The translations under genes and the position numbers were made by a program. Positions 25,151-38,900 of a stretch of 64,000 nt of DNA are shown in pieces. Source of the stretch: Triplophysa rosa (lineage: Eukaryota; Chordata; Actinopteri; Cypriniformes; Nemacheilidae); assembly GCF_024868665.1 (NCBI RefSeq), contig NC_079898.1, forward strand, positions 17,728,403 through 17,792,402, written 5' to 3'. Position 1 is the stretch's first letter; each line of letters opens with the position of its first letter. Below the pieces are notes generated by a model. It was given only the letters and a program-made list of their open reading frames with translations. It made no database searches and had not been told where the DNA came from.

Positions 25151-27400
25151 TCACCATAAGACACAAGTAACTAGCTCTCTGGTGGTCTTGGCCCTCAAAA
25201 TCTGACAGTTATGCATCACTGTCACACAAAAATTCTCTGATCACCTTGGCACTGCACATGTCCTTACTCTTTTGGTGCTTGTGGCTAATGAACAGATTAG
25301 TGGTAAAGACCAGAGAGAAGGAGGAGAGGTCAATGCTAAACCCCTTAACAGGAGGGACAAACAACGACAGGTGGGTCCACACTTCTCCCATCACCCCTCT
25401 CAAATACCCCGATGTGACTTGTGTCTACACAAGGGCCCCTCTACAACACCGTGGCCCTTCACATCTCGCCTCATCTCAACCATCTAAATGAGTAAGGGCG
25501 AGCTTGAGGAGTTAACATTTTTTAAGCACCAAATTGGATACTTGTTGGCAATGTGCCTTCCCTTTGTGCGGATTGTCCAGGGCCATATTTACAAAACGGC
25601 GCGGCTGGATCTTCTGAAGCAGATTGCGATGAATGGGACTCCCCTGGAAGATTGGAGAAGACACTTGAGAACAGACACACAATGAGAGCCGGGGTGCCAA
25701 AGGAACGGGAGGTGGGGTAGGGGTGGCCGAGGGTCCAGCATTTGCGCCCGTTTTCATTCATTTCTTTAATATTCCACCGCAGGTTCTGCTTCAGAGAGAC
25801 GCCCATTGTGAGGCGTTGAATGGGAGACTTTAGGAGCGTCTCTCCCTCCATTAATTAGGGCTCACTGACGCTTCCGCTCCCCGAGAATCTGCCTCATTAT
25901 TATTTCCTCACATTCTTTAACACAACTTAACCCCATTCCTCAGCTCACACATCAAAGAAAGGAAGCAGATGCCCAGAGTCGCTGGCTGGTTTGGCTGCAG
26001 ATGCATACTGTGCGTGTATTAGCCTTGGTGACCGGAATATTATTTGGAGAGAAGTGAAAATAAAGTTTGTAAAATTTTGTAAAAGTCAATAAAAATATGT
26101 TTACTTTATACAGACCTGTGACGCTTAGTACATCAAACATAACCTAATGCAAAATACACTCAAAGTGGTTATATCAAGAACGTGCGAGCACTATGCTTTT
26201 TCACTAAAGCTATTTGCTATAACGTCTATGTTAATGCATAGGAAAGCATTGAATAAACAGACAGTCGGAATTTGACTGCTGTCCATTTAAAAAGTGTGTA
26301 TTATTAAAATGTTTTAAAGTAATGATAAAATACATTTTGCATCACTTCTTTGTTATCTGCGTTTACACAGTCTGCTTTTACTATTTAAGTCTGTCCTTTT
26401 TAATCTGAATAATCTTATAAAGATGGGTTGTGAATTAACTACTATTAAAATATTCATATTATTATATTCATCTTGACAAGCCCCTGTTATGCTTTGTATT
26501 GTCCAAGTTGATAAAAAAAGTACAAATTAAAAAAAAAAATCAGAACCATATAGTGTATGCATGAATTTTAATGTGTAAAGTGATATAATAATAATTGCAA
26601 ACACTATCTTCATGGCATCCATCAAAAATGTTGATCATACAGTAGTTTCTGGTTGAAATGGTTCCCAACCATTTTTCTCAGAATTGCTGCTGTTTGCAAG
26701 GATGAGCAGAAAGAATCAATGAACACATTCATGTGATTAATTCTGATTATATACTGATCAGACTGAAATATATGACACAGTGGAAATGACCCAGATATCT
26801 GAAACCTGCATCATTTTTTTCACCCTGCCCAAACACACACAACAACACAAAGACATAAGCACACACTTTCAGTTTCTAAGAGTTGACTCCAAAGATAATG
26901 ACAATTCATGACCTCGGGATCGCACACTGACACTTCATCTGTATGGTTATTAATGTGATAGTACAAGTGTCACTTCCCATGGATAGCCCAGTGATACCAG
27001 GTTAATTCTGTTTACAAAGGGCTAAATGTTACATTATTTTCACAGAGAAGAAAATCAATACCTGCCCTTTCTTTTGTTAAAATGTCTTTTTGAAAATCGA
27101 TAAGGCTCACTACAAAGACATTTTTGAGATGCTAGTGGGATACAGGTCATTGAAAATTGAATATATATGTAGTGTGATAAATTTCATAACGGCGAGGTGA
27201 TGTTGTGAACACATAATCAGCAGAAGTAGTAAGACAAACACATCATACAATAAACTGAAAGAATCACTGCATGTTTATTAATAAATGATATTATTGTTTT
27301 TGTTTTTTAAGCTACTGAATTGTAAACAAAATCTAAATCATGACACCTCAGTGAGATCAGGTTGGATTCAACAGCAACAGTCTACCAGCAAATCACCTGT
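25151..27400. other. Gene-free interval
   Basis: Open frames on both strands around 25209-25851 overlap one another and match nothing known. They probably reflect a locally GC-richer non-coding block (about 25440-25900). The rest is AT-rich with no recognised repeat. Confidence 0.4.
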
Positions 27401-27559
27401 TTGTCCTTTACTCCAGAGATAAAATAACATCTAGCCATGCTTGCAGCGTTACATGACCCTTTTCTTCACATAAACACACTAAGCTCAGAAATATTGACCA
27501 CAAAGTCGGCTCTCCTTCTGCCAGGGTGCGCGCAAATGTGCAAACATAACCCAGGGTGT

Positions 27560-28140
27560 AATCCGCCACTCTTCCCAGAATTCCATTTGCGGTGGAATTC
27601 ACTTTGCCTCATTAGTTGCACACTTTCTTAGTTTTTAACAACGCCTTTGCTTGAGTCCTCCCAACAGAAATCTTCTCTCCCGTCCTCCGTCGACATTTCC
27701 TAGACCCGGGAGCAGTTTGGGAGAGTGGAGGGGTTTTTTTTGCTCTCCCCCTCTACCCTTCTCCTAACTGGTTTAAGACTTGTAATTATCTCTTGCTGGG
27801 GGAGGCTGTAAATTGGATTAAAGTGGTGAGTCTCAGCTGAGTGAATTACCTCCATCTACCCACTTGGTGGGCCAGGCCTGATAAACGTGCAGGGGGAACG
27901 GATTTGGATTCAGCCTTCGCATTCATGGCTTCCTCGTGGAAAGAAATGAAATTTTCCGACAGAAGGGGCCGGTGTGCCAGTGGTATCTGTTCGCGTCGTG
28001 TTTCATCTGCTTCTGCTCTTCCAGAAATGCAATTACCTGCGTTATCGGCAGCTAAATGGCCACAGCTTTGGCACAGAAGTCTGTCGACCTGCTCAAGCCA
28101 CCTGACTGTACTATTTTGCATGGAACTGTGTATATAAACG
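27560..28140. promoter_or_regulatory. Candidate non-coding regulatory block, GC-balanced
   Basis: A roughly 580-bp stretch of near-even base composition sits in AT-rich surroundings, with no repeats. Open frames occur on both strands (27841-28137 + and 27846-28121 -), which argues for composition rather than a coding exon. Motifs include GTAAATTGGATTAAAG near 27809. The regulatory role is inference; a conserved exon-like cause cannot be excluded. Confidence 0.25.
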
Positions 28141-30134
28141 GTTAAAATTTCTCATTTTTCAGGTGAAAGATGAGACGCATTGTGACCTATACTATCCATA
28201 TAAGGGATAATATACCAGCTAGAAAATTTAAACGCAGTACTTGTTTTGATGGACAGATTGAATTATTCCCATCACTGTGAAAACAAGGACTCTGAGATTA
28301 AGGGACTCAAATTAGACTAAAGAAAAAGCTTTTGCAACGTACACCTTATTGTTAGGCACTGGAATAAAATTAAAGCATTTGTTTGCATAACAAATATAAT
28401 TTATTCTCTGTCCCCAGTGTACCATGGCGAAGCAGCTTCCAAAATATTTATAATGAAACTGAAATTATTTTGTTTTACATATTTCTCTTTAAGGTGTTAC
28501 TAAACACATCATTCCGGTTGTGTTGTTTCTTTCATTAATAAACATTTGGATCAGCTTGTTTTCAAATATTTTGCACATACGTTTTAATGGAAAAGTCTGG
28601 CCTTTAATAAGATGTACAAATAAAATAAATATATATTTTTAAAACTACAAAGACCCAATAAACCCAACCAAGGGCCAGCTAAAGTCATTTTTCTACATAT
28701 AATCATCTTATACAGATTGTTAAGAACATTGTGTAAAAAAATAACCTTGATATCTTTAATACTGACTGAGTAATGACACGTCAAAGATTAAAATCATAGT
28801 GAAATGAATGGTTGAAATCAAACTTTGATGCTTGTTCTAAAAATTAGATTATGAGACTATAGCCTGGTTTTCACAGGCAGGCTCATATAGGAGTTAAAAG
28901 GAAATTTTATGTTATAGACTAAAAATCAGTGGAATTTCATTTAGTCCAAACCCCATAAACGAACCTACTATGCATGTGGCAAAAAATCCCTTTCCCCTTT
29001 ACCCACTGATATAACAATATTGCTGGAATCTAATAAGTGGAACTGTTTCCAAGTTTGTTAATTCCCATCAGGGCAAGAATGAATAATGCTGATAGAGGGC
29101 AGCTCATTTTTAAAGAAAGAATAGGTGATTTGGTTGGAGCGGTGGGACCTGCGAGTGAGTGATAGGTCACTCTCTGTGATTGTAAAATTGTAATCCTGGT
29201 GTGAAATGCCTTTAAGTCTTTAAGGACAGCATGAACTCTGGAGCGTGAAATAGTAAATCTATGTTTCTGAGTGCTGTGAGCCACCACCAGCATAGCTGCA
29301 GGAGTCACTCACAGTTTTTGCCAACTGCTCCATTTACATCGACCTGCCTATTCACACGCCCAAATGCTACAAAAAGAAACGTACTGTATGACAATTTCGC
29401 TGAACTGTTTAATAGCTGCGAGCTAAGGCTTTGGTCAATTTTAGATACAAAGCGTACGGCAGGAATTTTAAAAACAATGTAGTCTAATGATGGATTATTT
29501 GAAATGGCATTATATATACTGCAGTGTTATGCCTAACCTTAAAAAATCCTCTTTTTAGTTAAGTTTCAGTACAATGTTAGAAGGTCTGTCTGCCCAGCAG
29601 AGGGAGCAAAATATTAAAATCTACAACAGTACATATTTATATAAAAAATTCTAGTATAAGTTCAAATGTAAGATTTAATTATTTATTGAATATAAACATT
29701 GAGGCATTTACAACAATGTCACTTAGTTATATTTGACTGCAACCACATCTATGGCATACAATATCTCTAAACCATCGCCAAACATGACACTTCAACAGTT
29801 GTCATTTCAGGCAGGATAGTTTAAAAACGAATTTCATCAGAAAACAAACTTTAAAATAAACCAAACATATTCTAAAAAATATTTAATATATGGCCTTGAA
29901 GGCTAAATACAGTATTGGTATACCTATACATTCAATCCATACTAGGTGAAAATACTAAAACAGAAGGTTTATACATTGAAAAAAAGGAGAGGAAGATGAA
30001 AGAGAAATGAGAAATGAGAAAGGCAAGAGAGAGGAGCTAGAGACTGCAGTAGCACCAAAGGTTTACAGAATATTGCATATATTACTTATATGCTAAAGTA
30101 AAAACAGGTTCAAATTCTTTAAATGAATAAATAA

Positions 30135-30167
<33 letters not shown>

Positions 30168-30594
30168 AGCTCATGCATGAGAGGGAAACTTCTCTAACTT
30201 ACTTTTTAGTGTTTTTTCGCAAAGCCGATTACTCTTATTTGATATTTCATGCTACATTGAAGGATAAGTACTGCTGTAGGGTAGAGACACTTACTGAGCA
30301 ATTCATTTCAAGAGTCTCATAACCACACACAGGCTAATAGAAAGGTTTTCTGCAGAAATATTTTCCTCTTTGGCACATACAGTGGCAAGTTACTGAAAAA
30401 TCAAAGAGATGAGCATGCTTTTCCCCTCACTTAAAATGTCAATGCTTTTTTCAAGGGATCACTGGCCCATATGTGTTTTAAAGGGCATACATGCTTCATA
30501 ATACCCAGAAAGCCATTACATCCTCTCACATAAACTATTCAGAATGTTTTCTTTAAATAAAACAACATGATATCTTTCCTTTGATAAATAGACA
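28141..30594. other. Gene-free interval with an AAAG microsatellite
   Basis: AT-rich DNA without a supported gene. A GAAA/AAAG tandem repeat of about eight units lies at 30137-30168. Purine-rich sequence precedes it at about 29980-30050. Confidence 0.45.
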
Positions 30595-30853
30595 CACTGT
30601 AAAACTTTGCTGTAGTTTTTGCAGCAGGTTTGCCAGTAACTTACTGTAGATTTAATTACTACTTAATATACTTTCCAATTAGTACTGTTTTCAATTACTT
30701 TAATCAAAATTAAAACACTTTTTTTAAAACTTCTTAAATTACAAAACATTTACATAACAAGAAAAGTGACCCAAGATATTTAGTCTTGTTTTATGAAAGA
30801 AAAATATATAAACTATTGATCTACTGGCAAAATTACAGCAAAGTTTTACAGTG
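30595..30853 (+). mobile_element. MITE with perfect 20-bp terminal inverted repeats
   Basis: CACTGTAAAACTTTGCTGTA at 30595-30614 is repeated exactly in inverse orientation at 30834-30853, giving a 259-bp element with an AT-rich interior and no coding potential. I saw no clear target duplication. The CACTGTAAAA end is common among fish non-autonomous DNA elements. Confidence 0.8.
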
Positions 30854-31420
30854 CATGTTATCAAATATGCACGACTGTCAACCATGATTAGCTACCAGCA
30901 AACTTAAAGGAACCATTAATCACTTTACAAGTCTGCCACTTTGTTTAAAACAGAGACGACATGGGATTATTATATTTTTTTCCAATGCTTAGGAGATTCA
31001 TGTCTCGGGGAGTTTCTCTTTTGAAGTACTGTCGGCCAACTAGTTCTCAGCTGTTGAAATATATGTTGGGGAGTGTTAATTGTGGGAGATTCTTTGCCAC
31101 GGTGGGAGCTTTGCCCTGTCACTCAACATGTTTATGTAAGATACAGGCTGTTTGGAAACCTCCTCTGTGCTAATTCATTTATTATTACCTTGGTGAAATA
31201 TGGCCAAGGAAAAATGTGAGGGCCGCTGTGAACATCATGCCAGAGATGTTCTACTGTTTAAATGAGTGTAATGAGTAATATAAATCAGATGCTCTCTGAG
31301 AAAACCAAGATTCAGCTTTAATTTAAAGCATCATTCTTACCTTGTAATTGTTAAAACTGAAATCAACTAAACTCAGTCTTAAATTGTTTTTTATATATTA
31401 AGCTCAATATATATACACAC
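30854..31420. other. Gene-free interval between MITEs
   Basis: There is one 70-codon open frame at 30961-31173, with no recognised similarity. The sequence is moderately AT-rich with no repeat that I recognise. Confidence 0.4.
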
Positions 31421-31870
31421 ATACTCATTCTAGTCATGTTTATTTTGACTTACAAAGGGGTTTGCTTAAATGACTGAAATTAGTTTTGTAGACAAAAATA
31501 GAATTGTGCAAACATATTAGTTTCTTTCATTAAAAAACTAACATTTCATTTAGTAAAAACATTTTTTTTACATGGATAACTTTTACTGAATAGTGAAGAA
31601 AAATCTGCCAGCATGAGTCCAGCATAGAAACTCTTAAACTACTCTTTAAAAGCATCCCAGGTCGATACAGTACATCAAGAAGCTGGCTGCCAAGACAACA
31701 TTTCTAGAAATTCTAAAATAAGATGCTTAAAAATAAGGTTTGATTTATTTTGGTCAAAACATAACTTTCATATTTACATTTCTGGATTTTTATAGTTTTG
31801 ATGAGTTTACGATTATTCTAAAATGGGAAGAAAATAAGTAAACTAGCGAATGACCCTAAACTTTCAAACC
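31421..31870 (+). mobile_element. Teleost DNA element with ACCGGTCA-type end, right-complete copy
   Basis: It shares its ordered body words with 24658-25150 (GAAATTAGTTTTGTAGACAA, AAAAGCATCCCAGG, TCAAGAAGCTGG). It ends GAATGACCCTAAACTTTCAAACC, which is the inverse of the left terminus of the 24658 copy. The left terminus is missing. The two copies together define both ends of the family. Confidence 0.72.
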
Positions 31871-32074
31871 AACACAATCTTACAGGAATTCTTAACTATT
31901 TTGCGAGGTGGCTAATTTGTATGAATTTGTATGATCTTAATTGTATGTTTTAGTACAATTTTCTTTCATGCCAGTAACATTAGTTTTATGAGTGGGGTTT
32001 CAGTATTGCTTTTTCTAATAATCGTACAAATTAGCCAACTTGTAAAACAGTTATGAATTTCTGTAAGCTCGGGT

Positions 32075-32076
<2 letters not shown>
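31869..32076 (+). mobile_element. Palindromic MITE (GGCTAATTTGTA arms)
   Basis: The left arm (CTTACAGGAATTCTTAACTA, then GGCTAATTTGTATG) is the imperfect inverse of the right arm (CGTACAAATTAGCC, then AGTTATGAATTTCTGTAAG). The 208-bp element abuts the previous transposon and a TA microsatellite. No coding capacity. Confidence 0.78.
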
Positions 32077-32078
<2 letters not shown>

Positions 32079-32109
<31 letters not shown>

Positions 32110-32125
32110 TGTATATATATATATA
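32079..32125. repeat. TA dinucleotide microsatellite
   Basis: About 15 TA units are interrupted by CTG at 32109-32111, followed by about seven more. Likely polymorphic. Confidence 0.9.
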
Positions 32126-32126
32126 A

Positions 32127-35100
32127 AATAAAAAACATTAATAAATTTGCATATATATGTATATATGCAACATACTGTGTTTTATTGACATTAATATAAC
32201 AGCTCTCTATACAGATACCATTCATTTTCGCCATAGCCATTACAATAAAAGACATTGAGCCGCCCTGATATTCAAACTAGCGGTTGACTGTTCATTGTAA
32301 TTCCATTGCCAAATCAATTTGGTTGCGTGCATGGACACATTCGGACACATAATCTCAGATAAATAAAAGGAAAAAATAAGTATCTATCTCACCTCACCTG
32401 AGTTTGCCAACGGCACACATGTAAGAATAACAAACAGCATGATAATGATTAAAACGGGTGACTACGGTTTAAACCCAATGTCCATGTACGGTGTGCGACC
32501 AACAAACGAGTCTGTTTTTCCCCGCTGTTCAGAAAACAGTGGTGGTAAAGCTCTTTCATCTTTAATTTCCTGCTGTGTCATCCAAAGGGACACATCAAAC
32601 AGGGGACAAAGTGCCCCTCCATGCTCTTCTATTACAGATAATCACCCCCCTCCCTCTGCTCTTATCTCCTCACTTCCTCTCCCTTTAGCCCCCTCCTGAG
32701 GACCCTCCCGCAAGGTGGAGGGAAAAATTTGATAAAAGATAATTACATCCCCCTCCTGCAAACATTTAGGGAGATCTGTCAATAGCTAGCAGTCGGGGTT
32801 TATTGCGAGTGCAAGAAAGGCAATTTGCCTGCAAACGCCGCAGGAATCTGAAAATCAGAGAGACTAAAAATACAGGATTTGGATCCATGTGTAGATGGCA
32901 GGAGCGACACAAGAGGAGAGCATGCTGGGTAGGAAAGAGCGTGTTGTTCATCACTAACCGGGATAATGAAAGCCATAATGAAGCAGAGGGTGTCCAAAAT
33001 GTCTCCTTGCTCGTTCTCCCTCTCTCTCACTTTCCCTCTGAAGCCCTCAATCCTGCTCTGTCACATGGCAATCCTCCCTCTCTGGTTGTTTTTGATCTTG
33101 AAATGCTCGTAAAGGTAATGACAACAAATTAAGGATGAAGGTGAGTGATCACAATGTGGCCAGCCCTCCCCAGCTGGCCCCTTCACATCTCTGATATGAG
33201 ATGTCTTTGTGACATTACTCCACAGACGCACTCCTGGAGTGGGCGAGCGGGGGGCACAGGAGATCAAAAAAGTCTTGCAGGTCAAGCGAACATGTTGACA
33301 CATATTTGTAGTCCAATGCCATAAAGAAAAAACATGATGTTGTATGAAAAAATATCAATAGATATGTGCATAATACAGTATGTAAGAATGAGCAAATACT
33401 GACAAAACCATTATGGGCGATTTTTTTTACAATACATAGAATGGGTATTGTTAAGAAATAATTTTCAACACAGAGGTAGGCACAAAGAAGGCAAATCAAT
33501 TAAAATGAGATTTTAACAATTATGACGATAATTATATTCGTATTAACCTTCAAGTATAATTACATCTTGAAAGGCCCTTCACCTCTACAGTCTCTCCCTA
33601 TTTACATTTCAAAACGGCTGCGCTATCAATTCTGCCCATCACAAGATTTTAATGGGCCATCCGAATGATTCATGTCAATCAAACATCTGCTAAACTGCCC
33701 ACGTGTCCCAGACAGCACCTGTTGACCTCCGGGTGACCTCCACAGGTAAGCGTCCCGGCACGCAGCGGCTTCATCTCCCGGGTCACACTGGACACACAGC
33801 GCTAGCACACCCAAAACAGCAAAGCCCTTTAAACTAGATGATATGTCTAGAAAACTACTCTACTTAAGACTTTATTTCCTTCCAACCCCCATCTCTTCAA
33901 CCTACTTCAATAAAGCACCCAAAAATCTTGCACAGGGGACAGAGAGGTGAAATTTCTCTCATCCAAATGGATTGCGATTTCCCTCCATTTAGCACCTGAA
34001 GGTAATTAGCTTGAAGAGATTGCAGAGTGAGCAACACGTTCATGGAACATTAACTCTTGCACATTCTCCAGTTGCAGGGAATTAATAGGAAAGATTAAAG
34101 TTTAAAGAGAGCAAATGGCATTACCGCACAAACCACCTCTCAGTGGCTATAAGCAGCTCTCGCTAAGCCAAACTCTCCACTTCTCCTCCCTTTTCTCAAA
34201 ATAAGTTGACATTAAGACTGCAGAGAATAACATCATATCGGCCTAAATGACTGTGTTTGTGTGTGTGTAAAAGAACAGGTCCAATAGCCTGCAGCCTCAT
34301 TTTTTCTCACTAACAGCTTTTTGCATGCTTTCTCAGTTCTAGGACACATTTTGCTAATTAGCACCTTGGCATTCGTTAATCTGGCCAGCACGCTGAGTAA
34401 ATGTACATGCAAATCCAATTTCATAAAGGTCTTCATGGTAAATTATCAAGCTCAATAACACAGATCTTCTTAATTAAACTCTTTATTCTATATTTCCGCT
34501 CTCTTCGCGTGTCACAAGTCTGCAATGGACCACCTATTAAAAAATATATAATTTGATCCTCGTTTCGCATTGCTTTTGAGATAAACACACTATACTTATC
34601 TGGCCATGTATTTGTCAATCGGCCGATCGCAAGATGTTTTAAGGGTGGCCGTCTATTGACAATGCATTTTTAGACGCCATCCCGCTCAGAGATTCAATCA
34701 CAGCCTGAAAAATTCCCGGTGAAAAAAATGAAATTGAGACATGGTAGAATTTATTGCCCAGAAAATTCCATTCTACTATCTGATTTGAAAAGTCCAGTCC
34801 TCCAAGCTTCAGAAAATCTATTTTCCACATTTTAATACCCCACGTAACAGTCTTCATAATTCATTCGAGTGTGTTAAGCGCAGTTTTATTAGATCTGAAA
34901 CAAATTTTGGTGGGGGATCCTATAGGTCATTAACCATGGAGTAATTTTATCCTTGTTTCCCTAATGATGCCATAATGGTGAGTGAATTTCTTAACTAAAG
35001 ACCAAAGAACATTTTGAAGGTCAGCTTCATCTGCAAGCTCCTTCAAGCGCTTCTCGGAGAGATTGGAAAAGTCGGAGATTTTTGAAGAGTCATTAATAAC

Positions 35101-35760
35101 GCTAAAGCTGAAAACCTATTTGCGTTCTCGCTTTCTACCTTTTAATTTCATACTCTTTTTTTCACCCTCTCGCTCGCGCTTTCTCTCTCTTTTACTCTCC
35201 TCTGTTCTCACAGTTGCCCTCATGCAGAAAGAATGGAGTTCTGAGTGCGGGGGCCAACAATGGCAGCCCGGTGACATACAGATCCCAGATGTGAGGCCGC
35301 AATAATTTAAATTTTATGCCTTTGTTATCACTTTAATCATTTTCTTTATTCGTTTTGTTTCAGTGGTCGGACAGAGACACCTGATAGGATAAAATACCAA
35401 GGGAACAATTTTTATTTGGAATGTGGTACAGAGTCTAATTAGAATTTGAATTTTGCTGAGCCTTGAAATGGCCGGTGCTTTATCCTGATCGCCTTAGATA
35501 TTGTTCCAAGTCAATCATTTGTCACTGCACGGCATGCTGGGAAGGCTCTGCTAATCAACTCTATTTCTTCCACCCTTTTTTTCTGCTGCACTGGCATTTT
35601 TGTCCATTTAGGCCGTATAAGAGTGACAACAGAACACATTCATGTTTTAAGACCAGCTCGCTGTAGCTACTGCTCAGAACAATTCGCACGGCTGTTTCTG
35701 AATCTGCACACTGCGCTGTAATACTTAATATTATACTTATGTATTGCTCCATTAAAAAAA
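32127..35760. promoter_or_regulatory. Transposon-free stretch with homeodomain-type motifs
   Basis: No gene and no recognised transposon. It contains the palindrome GCTAATTAGC at 34353-34362, GGTAATTAGC near 34002 and TCTAATTAG near 35432, plus GC-balanced blocks around 32640-33260 and 33620-34120. It resembles a cis-regulatory desert. Candidate blocks can be proposed but not proven from one sequence. Confidence 0.3.
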
Positions 35761-35794
35761 TATGATTCGATTTTTTTTGTAAAGGATTGTAATA

Positions 35795-35984
35795 AGTTTA
35801 TTTGCAAAAACAGATAACTTAGTTCTTTAAAAAAAATCATTGTGCATTACAAGTAATATCAACCAAACTGCAGTCGGGTCATTTTGATTAAGCAATAATA
35901 ATAAAATACAGCTAAATAACACAATAAAACACGATAACATAATAAAAAACATAATTTGTAATAATCTATTTTTGCAAATAAACT
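35795..35984. repeat. Perfect 16-bp inverted repeat, possible MITE
   Basis: AGTTTATTTGCAAAAA at 35795-35810 is exactly inverted at 35969-35984. Partial identity continues inward (CAGATAA against TAATCTA). Arms 158 bp apart in AT-rich sequence suggest a small decayed MITE. No second copy was noticed in the window. Confidence 0.5.
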
Positions 35985-38900
35985 CTTCATATAATTTTAC
36001 ATAGAAATTGTATTATTCTAATAACTTTTTATTTTTATTCTACAAGTACCAACATGGTTTCCAGTAACCTATACCATATGAACGCATATGAATGAGGTGA
36101 AGAACACCAATTTTTTTGTTGGCAAATTTAGGTATAAAGGAAACATGTTTTCTAATGTTTGCCAAAGTGAAATGACCATAAAATCATTTGTATTAAAAGC
36201 AAAACCTGGACTGACACTGAATAACCTTCCATAGAATACTTTTCATTATAGACCTAAATCATCTGCAACTGAATTATTATTACTCAAAACACTCATCCCG
36301 TGGTACACATGGAGTCACAAGAGCCATAGGCAACTTCTTGGGCATGAGGGGGTACCATACCGTCGTGTGGTGGCTTTTGTCATTCCTTGTCTGATCTAAT
36401 GTGTGCCTTGGGAGGCAGAAAGCCTCCAGCACAAATGTACAAGCATTTTGTTCCCCAGGTACAAGAGGGTCTGGGACAGAAATTGGAGCTGACAAGCGTT
36501 AACGTTTAGAAATGTAGCAATAAGTGGCTCTCGTGTGGAGATATTTTGGTGGTGCAACAAGAGTGCATCTTAGTAGAAGAACGTGGGATGTAAACTAGAA
36601 TGAGAGCTCCTACAATCACATCAGCTTTCGCCAATGCAATTAGCAACAACGCTTCTGTGTGTAAAACAGAGCACAAATTTAATAGAATTGCACCGATAAC
36701 TGGAACACTCCAATCCAGATTACTGTTTGATTACCCAGAAGGTGGCAATGAAATTACTATAAAGGCTTTGCGGTTACAATATATTGCAGCACTAATGTCA
36801 TGATCATTACTGCTCTCCGTGTTACAGTATTGACCGATCAGGCCCTGTGGATTAATATTTTATTGCACTTTTAGTTTCTCCGATTTTTCTTTTAACGCCA
36901 CGAGACATTTTTCCGTTTCACCTACAAGTTTAATTGAAGAGTTGTAGGGGCCATTTGAAGGAGTGGAAAAAATAAAATCCATCTGACAAGATGATCGATT
37001 ACCTGTAGAACTACCTGACATAGAAATTAAGGCTTTTTAATGACGAGCTGCCTCCTCTCGCACATGAATTTCAAATTCTCTTCAAAGGCTCCCTAGCAGC
37101 CATCACCTGTCTCCAGCGCACGCGTCCCCCAAACGGAGCTACTTTGTCTCTGTCACCACTGAGAGGACATTGTTTTCACCAACAAGCGTTTGTATTAACC
37201 AATCTCACACTGCATCCAGGACACATCTCATTGAGTCCTACATCATTGGTGGGTTGAGAAGAGACAGAAAAAAGAATCAGACAAACAGCGGTGGTCCAAC
37301 AATGTGGCTTTTGTGAAGGGACTTATCTAGAAGAAGACTGTGCAAAAAAGTATTTAAAATACTTTTACATTAATGCATTTGGCAAGTGTTTTATGATAGA
37401 GATGCTCAGCTTTAATAAATCATGAAACTATCAACGTATAAGAATACCTCATGGCAAAAAGTCTATGTGGGTATAGATAGAATAGCTTTGCACATATCCA
37501 TATAACCATATATCAAGCAATATATTCAAACACGATATCACTAAAAAATGAGAAAAATGTGGTCTTTAGATATATGGAGACATAAACTTTGAGCACAGAA
37601 GACCTTCTCCTCAATAAAAAACTCTCACGACTGAAGTTCAAGCTTAAAGTTCTCGCAGAGAAATGACACTGCTGTCTTGTTTTGAGGAAGGTGTTCATTC
37701 AAATATTTAATGCATTTAATTACAGGTCGCCAGCTGTGTTCAATGATTTAAGTTTATGGGTTTGAAACCTGTTAATTATGAAGTCAAATGCATAAAGCAA
37801 TCTCCAGTGGACTATATTGGATGCAGACAGTTAAATTTACTTTAGTGAATTTTCTGCAGAGTATACTGCTTCACTCTCCATGCTCGCTGAAATGAAGGTG
37901 TTCAGTCACAGCACATATGCCATAATGCTAATGTTAATTAAAAAACCTAATCACTGTGATTATTCAGAGAGGAGACGCACAAGACATCTTATCTATGGTA
38001 GAAACTCACACTTAACTTTGGAGACTCTATTAAATCGCGGGGTGACTCGACAAACAAACCACATGCACGTTAAGCGAATCAAAAAATGATACACAGATCA
38101 TGTACAAAAACACATCTGCATTAAATTATTAAATTTAAAATGGACACATATGAAAACACGAAACCGTCACAAAACAAGCCACAACACTAAATAACTAGAA
38201 ACAAAATCAATGCCCTGAGAGACTTACGTAAGCAATCCTGTTTTCGTGACTATAGAAAATACTGTATCATTTACTTTTGCCTTCCAGTTTGCATTTTCTT
38301 AATGACTTTTAAGTGCCAGGTTTATAAATGAGCATCACACAATCCAACTAAACTCTGGGGTAATTTCATCCTATTAACAGTTCCAAAATCGGCTATACAA
38401 AAATCCATCCCTTATTTTAAGCAGCATAAAAAATGACAAAATCTAACTACTGCCCATCACCTAAGGACAAATTTTGTGTGAGTTCCACTCAAAGGATTTA
38501 GTCTCATTAAGCAGGGCAACAGTGAAGAGTGACGGGCAGCCGAGCGTTCCAGCCTCCTGGGTCTCCGTGCCAGTCTTGCCTCCTGCCCACAAATGTGCCC
38601 AGCCTCAGCTCACGCCCTCTAATGCTATAGTCCATGCACCGCCCAAATGTACTCTAAAATATTTGCCCCTGAAGGCCAGCCAATCGTCTTCATAACATTT
38701 CTAGGAGTTTGTTGTATAAGGTACCGACTTAAGCTAATGGTCACTCGCTGCCTTAAAAAAAGTCCTTTTCTCTCTCGTTCTGCTCGCATTATTTGGCAAA
38801 TTGACTCATGACTGGCGGTTGGTAACAGGCTTCTAGAAATATAATGCTCTCCATTTTTCTTTCTTTCACCCTCCCTCTCTTTCTCCAACACGCAGACTTC

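Noticed and set aside
30137..30168. CRISPR-like or regulatory tandem array
   Set aside because: It is a simple AAAG microsatellite without spacers.
36280..36495. Possible coding exon on the minus strand (71 codons)
   Set aside because: Balanced composition drew attention, but no homology or convincing splice borders were seen.
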